A stretch of DNA of 64,000 bases, from positions 2,852,001-2,916,000 of the forward strand of contig NZ_CP016170.1 in NCBI RefSeq assembly GCF_001676705.1, read 5' to 3'. The notes under the pieces are model-generated. The model saw nothing but the letters and a program-made list of their open reading frames with translations. It was not told where the DNA came from and ran no database searches. The translations under genes and the position numbers were made by a program. This stretch comes from Bordetella bronchialis (GTDB lineage Bacteria; Pseudomonadota; Gammaproteobacteria; Burkholderiales; Burkholderiaceae_B). Shown here in pieces: positions 25,886 through 34,582 of the stretch; position 1 is the stretch's first letter, and every line of letters begins with the position of its first letter.

Positions 25886-28117
25886 ATGCCGGCCGCCCCG
25901 CACCGCGCAGCGCCCGCTTCGCCGCCCAGCCCGCTGCCGCGTCCATCCGGTCGCTGGGGACTGCGGGCCGGCCTGGCGGTGACCCTCCTGCTCGCCTTCC
26001 TGATCCTGTACATGGCGGCCGCCGCGTGGTTCGTCCTGGTGGCGGTGCAATTGCTGGCCGAACCTCTGCCGGGTGGCGACGCCCCCTATGCCAGGCTGGC
26101 CGGCGTTTGCGCGGCGGTGGTCGCGGGGCTCATGATCAAGGGCCTGACCGGCGTCCGGCGCGGGGACATGGAGCGCGATGTGGTGCAGGTCACCGCCGCC
26201 CAGCAGCCCGATCTGTTCCGCTTCGTGCATGAAATCGCCGACGCCGCGGGGGCGCCGCGGCCCCGGCGCGTGCTGCTATCGCCGCGGGTCCACGCGGGCG
26301 TGTCCCGCGACGTGTCGCTGATGCATCTCTTGCTATTCCCGCGCAAGGACCTGGAGATAGGGCTGGGACTGGTCAATGTGCTGACGCGGGAGGAGCTGCG
26401 TGCCGTCCTGGCGCACGAGTTCGGCCACCTGGCGCAACGCTCGAGCGCGATGGGACGCTGGGTGTACGTCGCGCAACGGGCAGGGGCCCATTTGGGCGCG
26501 CCGTTCGACGTCCCGGACGGCTGTCTATCGCGGGGTGTGGCCGCGGACGGGCGTATCGCCCCGGCGGGCACGGCGTCCGGCCGCACACTGCGTGGCGCGC
26601 GCGCGGCGGCAGGGGCCGCCATCCGCTTCGTGGCGGCCATCCCATGCGCGCTCGCGCGCCAGATGGAGCGCGACGCCGACATGGTGGCCGTCCACCTGAC
26701 GGGCAGCGATGCGCTGGTGCACGCGCTGCACCGATCGCAGGCGGCGGAAGATTCCTGGGACCGTGCCAGCCGTTTCATCGCCGCCGAGCATCAGGCCGGC
26801 CGCACGGCGGAAGACGCATTCTGCGTGCAGGCGCGCATCCTGGCGCACATGCGGCACGTGCTGGACGACCCGCACTACGGTGCCGTGGCGCCCGTGCCCG
26901 CGGACGATCCGCAGGCGCACCGCGTATTCCAGGCCGGGCCGGGGCGGCCGCCGCGCATGTGGCAGGCCCATACGCCCAGCCACGAACGCGAGGCCCATGC
27001 CAAGGCGCGCTACATCCCGTCCCTGGCCGACAACACCAGCGCCTGGAGCGTCTTCGAGGACGCCTTGCGCTTGCGGCGCCACCTGACCGCCTCGATGCTG
27101 GACGCTCCCGGCGCCGAGCCTGCCCCGCTACAGGAAACGCTGCAAAGGCTGGACGAGCGGTTCTCCCGCGAGTACCTGAAGCCGCGCTACCGCGGCATCT
27201 ATCTGGACCGTTCTTCCGTGCGCCATGTGGTCGATCCGCTGGCGCTGTACGACCATGAAACCTCGGGCGACCTCGCCGCCCACGCGCTGCTGTATCCGCC
27301 TGCCCTGGCGGCGGACATGGAAGCGCTGCGCGCGCTGGAGGCGGCGATCGCGCGGCAGCGCGCAATGCATGGCGGGGCGCCCGGGGGCGATGCGGCGGCG
27401 CGCTGGCGCAGGGAGCCGCCGCGCGGGCTGCCGTCCGGCTCGCTCGCCGCCAGCGAGCAGGCACTGGCCCAGGTGCGCAAACGCCTGCACGCGCATGACG
27501 CCGCCTGCCGGGCCTGGCACGCCGCCGCGGCGCAGACCGTCGGGCGCGGCTGGCCGGAATACCTGGAAGGCCTGCTGCGCACCGTCCACTATGCCGATCA
27601 CACCGCGGCGGACCTGGCGGACGCGCACGGCGCCTTCCGCCGCATGCTGGCAAGGGAGACCGCGCCACGCCGGTTCGGCAAAGCGGCGCGGCGCCGCGTA
27701 CTGATGGCCGCCCAGCGGCTCTACCGGGTGCTGGAGACGATTTACGAGGACCGGGATGCCGTGCGGCCGGGGCCCGTCCTGGGCACGCGCATGGCGATCG
27801 GGGAGTGGGCCCCCACCTTCGGTTCCCTGGAGCTGGTGTATCCGTCGGCACGGAACCTGGAGAACTGGCTCGCCGCGCTGCATGCCTGGGTGCGTCGCAC
27901 GGTGGATTTGCTGTCGCTGCTGCGCGATCGGGCGCTGGAGGAATTGCTGGTGGCCGAAAGCCGCCTGGCCGCCCATGTGCTGCGCGACGCGGCGCTGGAC
28001 GACGCCCCGCTGGACGCGGACGGCCGCCCGCCACGGGTGCCGGAGTTCTATACGACGCTATTGCCGGGCCAGGAGCGCGCGCATCGCGCCGCGCCGCGCG
28101 ATCCGCGCAACCGGTAA
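25886..28117 (+). CDS. M48 family membrane metalloprotease with long C-terminal region
   Basis: The protein has 743 residues, more than twice a simple HtpX. Two N-terminal membrane helices (about residues 28-55 and 70-85) precede the M48 zinc site AVLAHEFGHLAQ (HExxH). The downstream acidic ligand is probably in LARQMERDADMVAVH. About 450 further residues are rich in Arg, Ala and His, look helical and soluble, and match no domain I recognise. It is presumably a membrane-protein quality-control protease facing the cytoplasm. The start at 25886 follows AGGGAG; earlier codons give a non-conserved basic leader. It stands alone, convergent with the CLC gene. Confidence 0.87.
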   Translation: MPAAPHRAAPASPPSPLPRPSGRWGLRAGLAVTLLLAFLILYMAAAAWFVLVAVQLLAEPLPGGDAPYARLAGVCAAVVAGLMIKGLTGVRRGDMERDVVQVTAAQQPDLFRFVHEIADAAGAPRPRRVLLSPRVHAGVSRDVSLMHLLLFPRKDLEIGLGLVNVLTREELRAVLAHEFGHLAQRSSAMGRWVYVAQRAGAHLGAPFDVPDGCLSRGVAADGRIAPAGTASGRTLRGARAAAGAAIRFVAAIPCALARQMERDADMVAVHLTGSDALVHALHRSQAAEDSWDRASRFIAAEHQAGRTAEDAFCVQARILAHMRHVLDDPHYGAVAPVPADDPQAHRVFQAGPGRPPRMWQAHTPSHEREAHAKARYIPSLADNTSAWSVFEDALRLRRHLTASMLDAPGAEPAPLQETLQRLDERFSREYLKPRYRGIYLDRSSVRHVVDPLALYDHETSGDLAAHALLYPPALAADMEALRALEAAIARQRAMHGGAPGGDAAARWRREPPRGLPSGSLAASEQALAQVRKRLHAHDAACRAWHAAAAQTVGRGWPEYLEGLLRTVHYADHTAADLADAHGAFRRMLARETAPRRFGKAARRRVLMAAQRLYRVLETIYEDRDAVRPGPVLGTRMAIGEWAPTFGSLELVYPSARNLENWLAALHAWVRRTVDLLSLLRDRALEELLVAESRLAAHVLRDAALDDAPLDADGRPPRVPEFYTTLLPGQERAHRAAPRDPRNR

Positions 28118-28169
28118 GGCCGGGCATCTGGGGCGGGGCCTCGCAAGGACGAAGTCCGCGGCCGGGATC

Positions 28170-28216
28170 CCGTCGCATCGTCGCGCCGTCGCCGTCGATG
28201 CGACGGCGGCGCTTTC
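28170..28216 (+). terminator. Candidate terminator after the M48 gene
   Basis: An 11-bp perfect stem (CCGTCGCATCG with CGATGCGACGG) encloses a 15-base loop and is followed by GGCGGCGCTTTCTTCT. The long loop and broken T-tract make it moderate; it lies between convergent genes. Confidence 0.45.
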
Positions 28217-28219
28217 TTC

Positions 28220-30019
28220 TCAAGCCAGTCCGTCGCCGCGCCGGCGCGCCTTGCCGAAGCGGCGTCCCAGGCCGTGCAGCGGGGTGCGGCGCAGGGTCTC
28301 GTAGCGGTCTTCTTCCTCGGAGAACGCCAGCGAAGGCTTGACCAGGTCGCTGCGGCTGATGATGCCGACCAGCCGGCGCGATCGGGCATCGGTGACGACG
28401 GGAACACGCTCCAGGCCATGCACGGCGAGCCGGTTCGCGACGGTGCGGCAGGTTTCCCCGGGCAGGGCCATGAGCGGGACATTGGCCCCGAACAGATCGG
28501 CCATGACATGGGCTTGCGGATTGGCCAGCCCTTGCAGCAGGCCCTGGCGGTCGATCATGCCGATCAGGGCGCCGTCGCGCGCGACGGGATAGGCGCGGTG
28601 GGTCTGGTCCTCGCCGAAGTAGCGGTCCAGCGCCTCGCGCAGCGGCGTGCCGGCATCGATGGCGCGCACCTGCGCCGTCATGACTTCGTCGACGAAATGG
28701 CGCTCCAGCGGATCGATGCCGTATTCGCGGTAGATGTGATAGCCGCGCCGGGCGATCTTTTCCGTCAGGATGGACCGGCGCATGACCAGCACCGTGAAGC
28801 CGTAGGCGCAGGCCGAGGCGGTCAGCAGCGGCAGCAGCGCGTTGATATCGTGCGTGAGCTCGAAGGCGAACAGCACCGACATGATGGGGGCGCGCATCAT
28901 GCCGCCCAGGGTGGCGGCCATGAAGATCATGGGCCAGAGCCCCGGCTGCCCGCCGGGCATGTAGGGCGCGGCGACCACGCCGGCGGCCGCGCCCATCATC
29001 AGCAAGGGGGCAAGGACGCCGCCGGACGTGCCCGAAGCCAGCGAGACGACCCAGATCGCCGCCTTGACCAGGATCAGGCCGGCCACCACGCCCACGGCCA
29101 GATTGTTGTGCAGCAGGTCGCCGATGACGTCATAGCCCACGCCCAGGGCGCGCGGCTGGAAGTAGCCGCCGATGCCGATGGCCAGGCCGCCCAGCGCCGG
29201 CCACCACATCCAGTGCAGGGGCAGCTTCATGAACAGGTCTTCCATCTTGTACAGCGCGGTGGACAGGCCCCAGGACAGGGCGCCCGTGACCACGCCGGCG
29301 ACCGCGCAGGCCGCAAGCCCTGTCGCGCCCAGCACATCGGTCTGCAGCGGAAAGAGGGCGCCGCCTTCCATGACCAGGGGACGGCAGAAGCCCGCCACCG
29401 CGCACGCCACCGCCACGGGCAGGAAGCTGCGGGGCCGCAGTTCGAACAGCAGCAGCTCCACCGCCAGCATCACCGCCGCGATGGGGGTGCCGAACACCGC
29501 GGTCATGCCGGCGGTCGCGCCGGCCACCAGCAGCGTCTTGCGCTCGGCGGCGCTCAAGTGGAAGTGCTGGGCGATCAGCGAGCCGATGGCGCCGCCCGTC
29601 ATGATGATGGGGCCCTCCGCGCCGAAAGGCCCGCCGCTGCCGATGGCGATGGCGGAGGAAAGCGGCTTGAGCACGGCTACCTTGGGCGACATCCGGCTTT
29701 TGCCGAACAGGATGGCTTCTATGGCCTCGGGTATGCCGTGGCCGCGGATTTTCTCCGTGCCGTAGCGGGCGATCAGGCCGATGAGCAGGCCGCCGATGGC
29801 CGGCACGACGATCACCCACAGGCCCAGCGTATTGCCGGCCGGAGAAGTGTTTTCCAATGAGAACTTCTGGAAAAAGAACAGGTTGGTGAAAAAAGCGATC
29901 AGCCGCAGCAGGGCGTAGGCGGTCAAGGTGCTGAACATGCCGATGATCGCGGCGATGGCCGCGATGCCCAGCAGCCGCGCGCTGGCGGCGAAGTCGCCCT
30001 TGGAGTTGTCTGCGTGCAC
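28220..30019 (-). CDS. CLC-family chloride transporter with paired CBS domains
   Basis: The protein has 599 residues. About ten intramembrane helices are followed by two cytoplasmic CBS domains (about residues 445-575). The gating glutamate is present in PFGAEGPI (Glu135). The pore serine of the classical GSGIP motif is replaced by His (GHGIPEA, His94). The position of the internal proton glutamate of E. coli ClcA (Glu203) aligns with Leu189. Some CLC members with such changes behave as channels or have altered anion/proton coupling, so stoichiometric exchange should not be assumed. The ATG is the only sensible start. The gene diverges from the motor-like operon across a 374-base region with a large dyad. 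Confidence 0.92.
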   Translation of the reverse strand: MHADNSKGDFAASARLLGIAAIAAIIGMFSTLTAYALLRLIAFFTNLFFFQKFSLENTSPAGNTLGLWVIVVPAIGGLLIGLIARYGTEKIRGHGIPEAIEAILFGKSRMSPKVAVLKPLSSAIAIGSGGPFGAEGPIIMTGGAIGSLIAQHFHLSAAERKTLLVAGATAGMTAVFGTPIAAVMLAVELLLFELRPRSFLPVAVACAVAGFCRPLVMEGGALFPLQTDVLGATGLAACAVAGVVTGALSWGLSTALYKMEDLFMKLPLHWMWWPALGGLAIGIGGYFQPRALGVGYDVIGDLLHNNLAVGVVAGLILVKAAIWVVSLASGTSGGVLAPLLMMGAAAGVVAAPYMPGGQPGLWPMIFMAATLGGMMRAPIMSVLFAFELTHDINALLPLLTASACAYGFTVLVMRRSILTEKIARRGYHIYREYGIDPLERHFVDEVMTAQVRAIDAGTPLREALDRYFGEDQTHRAYPVARDGALIGMIDRQGLLQGLANPQAHVMADLFGANVPLMALPGETCRTVANRLAVHGLERVPVVTDARSRRLVGIISRSDLVKPSLAFSEEEDRYETLRRTPLHGLGRRFGKARRRGDGLA

Positions 30020-30393
30020 GTTGATTCCTGGAAAAGATCGACAAATGGGAGGTCACCCGCGGGCGGTCGCCGGCGCCGGACGCCGGCGGGTGGGGACGCG
30101 ACGAGTGCGTCGCCATGCGATCGAGCATCGTCGGGCGCCGGCAATTATATCGTAGTACGATGTATTTGCCGGTTCGTGGCCCGGTCAAGCCGGGGGAACG
30201 CTGGCGAAGCCCCTCACGCGGGCGGCGCATCATGGGGCGCCGCCAGGCGGCGGCGGCGCCCATTCCGGCGGGTGAGCCTTCGGACGGGCGCCGCGGCACG
30301 CCTGTCGGCCCCCCGGTCGGCTTCCCGGCCCGCCGGGCGGGTACCCCCAGCGTGGACCCGCCGTGTAAACTGCCGGATTTTTGATTCGGCGGT
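30020..30393. other. Divergent regulatory region, CLC gene / motor operon
   Basis: This is GC-rich except for an AT-rich island at about 30142-30168 that coincides with the 35-bp dyad listed separately. There is no gene. The motor operon's first ATG lacks a strong ribosome site. Confidence 0.5.
30138..30172. promoter_or_regulatory. 35-bp dyad with ATCGTAGTACGAT core
   Basis: The core ATCGTAGTACGAT (30149-30161) is a perfect palindrome. It is flanked symmetrically by CCGGCAA on the left and TTGCCGG on the right, all centred on 30155; only two symmetric base pairs between core and flanks fail to match. The core fits the FadR-class pattern TNGTNNNACNA and matches ATCGT-N3-ACGAT at 9198. It lies 119 bases upstream of the CLC gene and 222 upstream of the motor operon. 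Confidence 0.6.
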
Positions 30394-31134
30394 ATGGAAC
30401 AAGTGCCCCGGCGCACGAGCTTGAGCGGCCCGACCCTGGTCCGCCTGCTTGGCCGACTGACGGATATCGAGGTCTCCGAACCCAGGCAATCCCTGGCGGA
30501 CCGGCTCAGCCTTTGGCTGGGCTGGACGGACGCGATCGCCTTGTCCGCGGTGCTGAACAGCAATCCCCCGGCCGCGGCGGCAGGCGCCGCGACCGAGACC
30601 GACGAGGCGCGGGAGTGCGACCGCGTGCGCGCCACGCTGGCCAAGGCCATCGCGGAAAAGAACCGTGCGTCCGCGCCGGGGGCCGGCCAGGGCTGGGCGC
30701 GGCCGGGCGGGCCGGCGCCGGCCAAGGCGCCCGTGGACTATGTCATTTACCGCCAACGCTATCTTTCACTGCAGCAGACCATGGAGACAGCGATAGGCAA
30801 TCTGCGCGCGCGGCTGCGCGGCCTGATGGCCGGGCGCACGCCGGCCATGACACAGCTGGCGGCGGTCGACGCCATCATGGAAAAAGCGCTGGGCGCGCGC
30901 GAACACAACACCCTGGCCGCGGTGCCGGGCCTGCTCGAAACCCACTTCCACCGTTTGCGCCGGGCGGAAGCGGCCGCCCTGGCGGAGGCGGAGAACGGCA
31001 CCGCCGCATCCGCCGTCAAGCCGGGCGCCTGGCTGGATGCCTTCCGCCAGGATATGCGAGCCGTGCTGCTCGCCGAACTGGATATCCGTTTTCAGCCTGT
31101 CGAAGGCCTGCTCGCGGCGCTGCGCGCGCGCTAA
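30394..31134 (+). CDS. DUF3348-like soluble protein, first gene of motor-like operon
   Basis: This 246-residue protein has no signal peptide or membrane segment. The N-terminus (TSLSGPTLVRLLGRLTD) and a helical region around VIYRQRYLSLQQTMETAIGN, then RLRGLMAG, are the clearest ordered parts. An Ala/Gly/Pro-rich stretch near residues 50-105 looks disordered. I place it in DUF3348 from memory of the Burkholderiales gene order; the function is unknown. It precedes the MotA/ExbB-like gene by 11 bases, so it is probably expressed with it, and may be a cytoplasmic partner of the long tail. Confidence 0.75.
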   Translation: MEQVPRRTSLSGPTLVRLLGRLTDIEVSEPRQSLADRLSLWLGWTDAIALSAVLNSNPPAAAAGAATETDEARECDRVRATLAKAIAEKNRASAPGAGQGWARPGGPAPAKAPVDYVIYRQRYLSLQQTMETAIGNLRARLRGLMAGRTPAMTQLAAVDAIMEKALGAREHNTLAAVPGLLETHFHRLRRAEAAALAEAENGTAASAVKPGAWLDAFRQDMRAVLLAELDIRFQPVEGLLAALRAR

Positions 31135-31145
31135 ACCGGGACGTC

Positions 31146-33854
31146 ATGATCAGAATTCTCTATATCGCTGTTTTTCTCGTTGGCCTGGCCGTCGTCGGCT
31201 GGATCGGGGCGGGCTACATCGGCTCCAATCCGCTGGCCCTGGCCATGACGGCGCTGATAGGCGTGGTTTACGTCGCGGGCACCTGGGAGCTGCGACGCTA
31301 TCACCAGGCGACCGCCTCGCTGCGGGACGCGCTGGGCCGGCTGTCCGATACGCCGCCCAGCCTGGCGGGCTGGCTCGACGCGCTGCATCCGACGCTGCGC
31401 AGTCCCGTGCGGCTGCGCGTGGAAGGCGACCGCGTGGGCCTGCCCGGCCCGGCACTGACGCCTTACCTGGTCGGCTTGCTCGTCCTGCTGGGCATGCTGG
31501 GCACTTTCCTGGGCATGGTGGCGACCCTGCGCGGCACCGGGGTCGCGCTGGAAAGCGCCACCGATCTCCAGGCCATCCGCGCTTCGCTGGCCGCGCCCGT
31601 CAAGGGATTGGGCTTTGCCTTCGGGACGTCGGTCGCCGGCGTGGCGACGTCCGCGATGCTGGGCCTGCTTTCGGCCCTGTGCCGCCGCGAGCGCATCGGG
31701 GCGGCGCAGCAACTGGATGCCTGCATCGCCACCACGCTGCGCGGCCACACGCGCGCCCATCACCGGGAGGAAACCTTCCGCGTGCTGCAGCGGCAGGCCG
31801 AAACGATGCCGCTGCTGGTCGACCGCCTGCAGACGCTGATGGCGGGCATGGAGCAGCGCAACCAGGCCTTGAACGAGCAACTGGCCGCCGGCATGGCCGC
31901 CATGGAGCGCCAGAGCGCCGCGCTGGGCGAACGGCTGGCCGCCGGACAGGCGGCGCTGGACCAGCGCCTGGCCACGGGGCAGGACGCCCTGAATGCCCGC
32001 CTGGGCGCGGGCCAGGAGGCTTTCCACGACAAGACCGAGGCCGCCTATGCGCGCCTGGCCGCATCGGTGGACCGGACCTTGAAAGAAAGCGCCGCCGAGA
32101 GCGCCCGCCTGGCCGGCGCGGCCTTGCAGCCGGTGGTAGAAGCCGCGATGGCCGGCCTGGCGCGCGAAACCGCCGCCTGGCGCGAGACCGTGGCCGAGGC
32201 GGTGCAGCGCCAGCACGAGACCGTGACCCTGGCGGTATCCCGTCAGCACGAGACCATTACGCAGGCCGCGCAGCAGCAGCACGATGCCATCGCGCGGGCA
32301 GCCGCGCGGCAGTACGAGACGGTGACGCAGGCCACGCAACAGCAGCACGCCACCCTTGCCGAGGCCATGCAGCGGCAGCAGGACGCCGTGGCCGATGCGG
32401 TGCAGCGCCAGCTGGACGGCCTGTCGACGCGCCTGGAGACGGCCACGGCCACCGTCGGCGATCTGTGGAACCAGGCGCTGGCGCGACAGCAGCAGGCCAG
32501 CGAGACGCTGACGCAGGACCTGCGCGCCATGCTGGAGCGCTATGCGCAATCCTTCGAACAGCGTTCCGCCGGCCTGGTCGATGGCGTGGCGGCCAGGCTG
32601 GACACCGCCACCGCCGGCATGGCGCAGGCGTGGACGGATGCGCTGGCGCGTCAGGAGCAAGCCAATGGGCAGCTGGCGCACACGCACCAGCAGGCCCTGG
32701 CGGCGGCCACGGCCACTTTCGAGCAGCATTCCTCGTCCCTGTTGGCGCAGTTGCAAGGACATTCCTCTGCCTTCCTGGACAAGGTACAGACGCATTCCTC
32801 CGCCGTGCTGGATAAGGTGGAAGGCCATTCCGCCGCCATGCTGCAGGCGGTGCAAGGCCATTCGGCCGCGGTCCTGGAAAAGGCCGAGGGGCATTCCGCG
32901 TCCCTGATGGGCAAGCTGGACGGGCATTCGGCCACGGTGCTGGCCGCCGTGCAGGACCAGGCCCGCGGCCTGCGCGAAGGGCTGGAGGCCCATGCCGCCT
33001 CGCTGCTGCGGAACTTCGAGGGCCATTCGGCGGCGCTCTTGCAGGCGGTGGAGCAATCCCAGGCGCAGCAGCAGGCCGCGCTGGAGTCGCGCGACCAGCA
33101 GCGCTTGCAGGCCTGGACCGGCGCGCTGGACGCCATCGCTACGGACCTGGCCGCGCAATGGCAGGAAACCGGTACCCGCACCGCGGCCCGGCAGCAGGAA
33201 ATCTGCGATGCCCTGTCGCGCGCCGCGCGGGACATCGCCAGCCAGACGCAGGCGCACGCGCAAGCCACCATCGCCGAGATCGAGCGCCTGGTCCAGGCCG
33301 CCTCCGAAGCGCCGAAGGCCGCCGCCGATGTCGTGGCCGAATTGCGCCAGAAACTGTCGGACAGCATGGTGCGCGACAACGCCATGCTGGAGGAACGCGG
33401 GCGCCTGCTGGATACGCTGGGCACGCTGCTGGACGCGGTGAACCGGGCGTCCACCGAACAGCGCCAGGCCGTGGACGCCCTGGTATCGACGTCCGCCGAC
33501 CTGCTGGCGCGCGTCGGCGGCCAGTTCACGGACACACTGGAGGCCGAGACCGCCAAGCTGGCCGAGGCCGCCGGCCAGATCACCGGCAGCGTGGTGGAAG
33601 TCGCCAGCCTGGGCGAAGCCTTCGGCGCCGCCGTACAGGCCTTCGGCGACTCCAACGAAAAGCTCATGGCGCATCTGGCGCGCATCGAGGGCGCGCTGGA
33701 GAAGTCCCTGGCCCGCAGCGACGAGCAACTGGCCTATTACGTCGCCCAGGCGCGCGAAGCCATCGACCTGAGCGTGATGTCCCAGAAGCAGATCATCGAA
33801 GACCTGCGACAGCTGGCCGAAGGGCGGGCCTCGGCGGGTAGCGAAGCGGCATGA
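31146..33854 (+). CDS. MotA/ExbB-like membrane protein with long DUF802 coiled-coil tail (ZorA-like architecture)
   Basis: The protein has 902 residues. Four hydrophobic segments lie at about 4-22, 29-47, 105-128 and 153-178. The last two carry proton-channel-like motifs GMLGTFLGM (116-124) and GFAFGTSVAG (156-165), as in MotA, TolQ and ExbB. From about residue 185 to the end the sequence is highly charged, Ala/Gln/Glu-rich and Cys-poor, predicting one very long helix. It includes two blocks of 11-residue repeats (355-420 and 528-637) that correspond to DUF802. The ATG at 31146 overlaps nothing. The stop overlaps the OmpA partner's ATG by four bases. Fold and partner match the ZorA/ZorB motor plan; function here is inferred, not shown. 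The product could instead be a structural or chemotaxis-linked protein. Confidence 0.85.
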   Translation: MIRILYIAVFLVGLAVVGWIGAGYIGSNPLALAMTALIGVVYVAGTWELRRYHQATASLRDALGRLSDTPPSLAGWLDALHPTLRSPVRLRVEGDRVGLPGPALTPYLVGLLVLLGMLGTFLGMVATLRGTGVALESATDLQAIRASLAAPVKGLGFAFGTSVAGVATSAMLGLLSALCRRERIGAAQQLDACIATTLRGHTRAHHREETFRVLQRQAETMPLLVDRLQTLMAGMEQRNQALNEQLAAGMAAMERQSAALGERLAAGQAALDQRLATGQDALNARLGAGQEAFHDKTEAAYARLAASVDRTLKESAAESARLAGAALQPVVEAAMAGLARETAAWRETVAEAVQRQHETVTLAVSRQHETITQAAQQQHDAIARAAARQYETVTQATQQQHATLAEAMQRQQDAVADAVQRQLDGLSTRLETATATVGDLWNQALARQQQASETLTQDLRAMLERYAQSFEQRSAGLVDGVAARLDTATAGMAQAWTDALARQEQANGQLAHTHQQALAAATATFEQHSSSLLAQLQGHSSAFLDKVQTHSSAVLDKVEGHSAAMLQAVQGHSAAVLEKAEGHSASLMGKLDGHSATVLAAVQDQARGLREGLEAHAASLLRNFEGHSAALLQAVEQSQAQQQAALESRDQQRLQAWTGALDAIATDLAAQWQETGTRTAARQQEICDALSRAARDIASQTQAHAQATIAEIERLVQAASEAPKAAADVVAELRQKLSDSMVRDNAMLEERGRLLDTLGTLLDAVNRASTEQRQAVDALVSTSADLLARVGGQFTDTLEAETAKLAEAAGQITGSVVEVASLGEAFGAAVQAFGDSNEKLMAHLARIEGALEKSLARSDEQLAYYVAQAREAIDLSVMSQKQIIEDLRQLAEGRASAGSEAA
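32208..32405 (+). repeat. Six 11-residue (33-base) repeats, block 1
   Basis: Residues 355-420 of the motor-like tail read as six units of the type RQHETVTLAVS, RQHETITQAAQ and QQHDAIARAAA. Position 3 is usually His and position 5 small or polar. An 11-residue period is the hendecad signature of right-handed or nearly straight coiled coils. Confidence 0.8.
32727..33056 (+). repeat. Ten 11-residue (33-base) repeats, block 2
   Basis: Residues 528-637 are ten units such as HSSAFLDKVQT, HSSAVLDKVEG, HSAAMLQAVQG and HSAAVLEKAEG. His-Ser-Ser/Ala opens nearly every unit, and hydrophobic residues recur at positions 5, 6 and 9. One unit (QARGLREGLEA) is degenerate. DNA copies have diverged, so the array is old and selected at protein level. 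Confidence 0.85.
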
Positions 33855-34582
33855 GCGACGATATCGACGGCGGCGTCGAGCCATCGGTTCCCGCCTGGGC
33901 GGTGTTCGGCGACCTGATGTCGGCCGCGCTGGGCGCGCTGGTGCTGATATTGGTCGGCCTGGTCGGCGTGCAGCTGCAGCTTTCCGCCAAGCTGGACGAG
34001 GAAGTCAAGCAGCGCCAGGCCGAGGCCCAGCGCCGCCAGACCCTGGAACAGGCGCTGGCCGTGCCCTTGGCCGCCGGCCGCATCACCCTGGTGAACGGCC
34101 GCATCGGCATCAGCGGCAGCGTGCTGTTCGCGCTGAATTCGAATCAGCTGCAGCCGGAGGGCGTGGAGCTGATCAAGAGCCTGGCGCAGCCGCTGGGGGA
34201 CTATCTGCGCACGCGCGACGAGATCCTGATGGTCAGCGGGTTTACCGACGACCAGCCCGTGCACGGCAATACCCGCGGCTTCGCCGACAACTGGGAGCTG
34301 TCCGCGCAGCGGGCGCTGACGGTGACCCGCGCCCTGATCGACGATGGCTTGCCGGCCGAATCCGTGTTCGCGGCGGCCTTCGGCGCGGAACATCCCGTGG
34401 CGTCCAACGCCGATGCGGAGGGCAGGGCGAAGAACCGGCGCGTGGAGATCGCTCCGGTGCCCCGGCAGGCCGGACAGGGCGCCGCCCGCCCGGTGACGGG
34501 GGCAGCGCCCGCTGCCGGCCAGGCCGGGCCGCCGGCATCCACGGCGAAGAAGCCCGTCGAAAGAGGCGGCGCCGGTGAATAG
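33851..34582 (+). CDS. OmpA/MotB-like protein with single TM (ZorB-like partner)
   Basis: The protein has 243 residues. A short cytoplasmic N-terminus leads into one transmembrane helix (about 17-42), AVFGDLMSAALGALVLILVG, with a membrane-embedded Asp21. This matches the ion-carrying aspartate of MotB, ExbD and ZorB. A short helix follows, then an OmpA-like peptidoglycan-binding domain (about 75-200: FTDDQPVHGNTRGFADNWEL, SAQRALTVTRALIDDGL, EGRAKNRRVEI). An Ala/Gly/Pro-rich tail ends it. The four-base ATGA overlap with the MotA/ExbB-like gene indicates a fixed-ratio complex. It should anchor the motor to the cell wall. I am sure of the domains and less sure of the biological role. Confidence 0.88.
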   Translation: MSDDIDGGVEPSVPAWAVFGDLMSAALGALVLILVGLVGVQLQLSAKLDEEVKQRQAEAQRRQTLEQALAVPLAAGRITLVNGRIGISGSVLFALNSNQLQPEGVELIKSLAQPLGDYLRTRDEILMVSGFTDDQPVHGNTRGFADNWELSAQRALTVTRALIDDGLPAESVFAAAFGAEHPVASNADAEGRAKNRRVEIAPVPRQAGQGAARPVTGAAPAAGQAGPPASTAKKPVERGGAGE

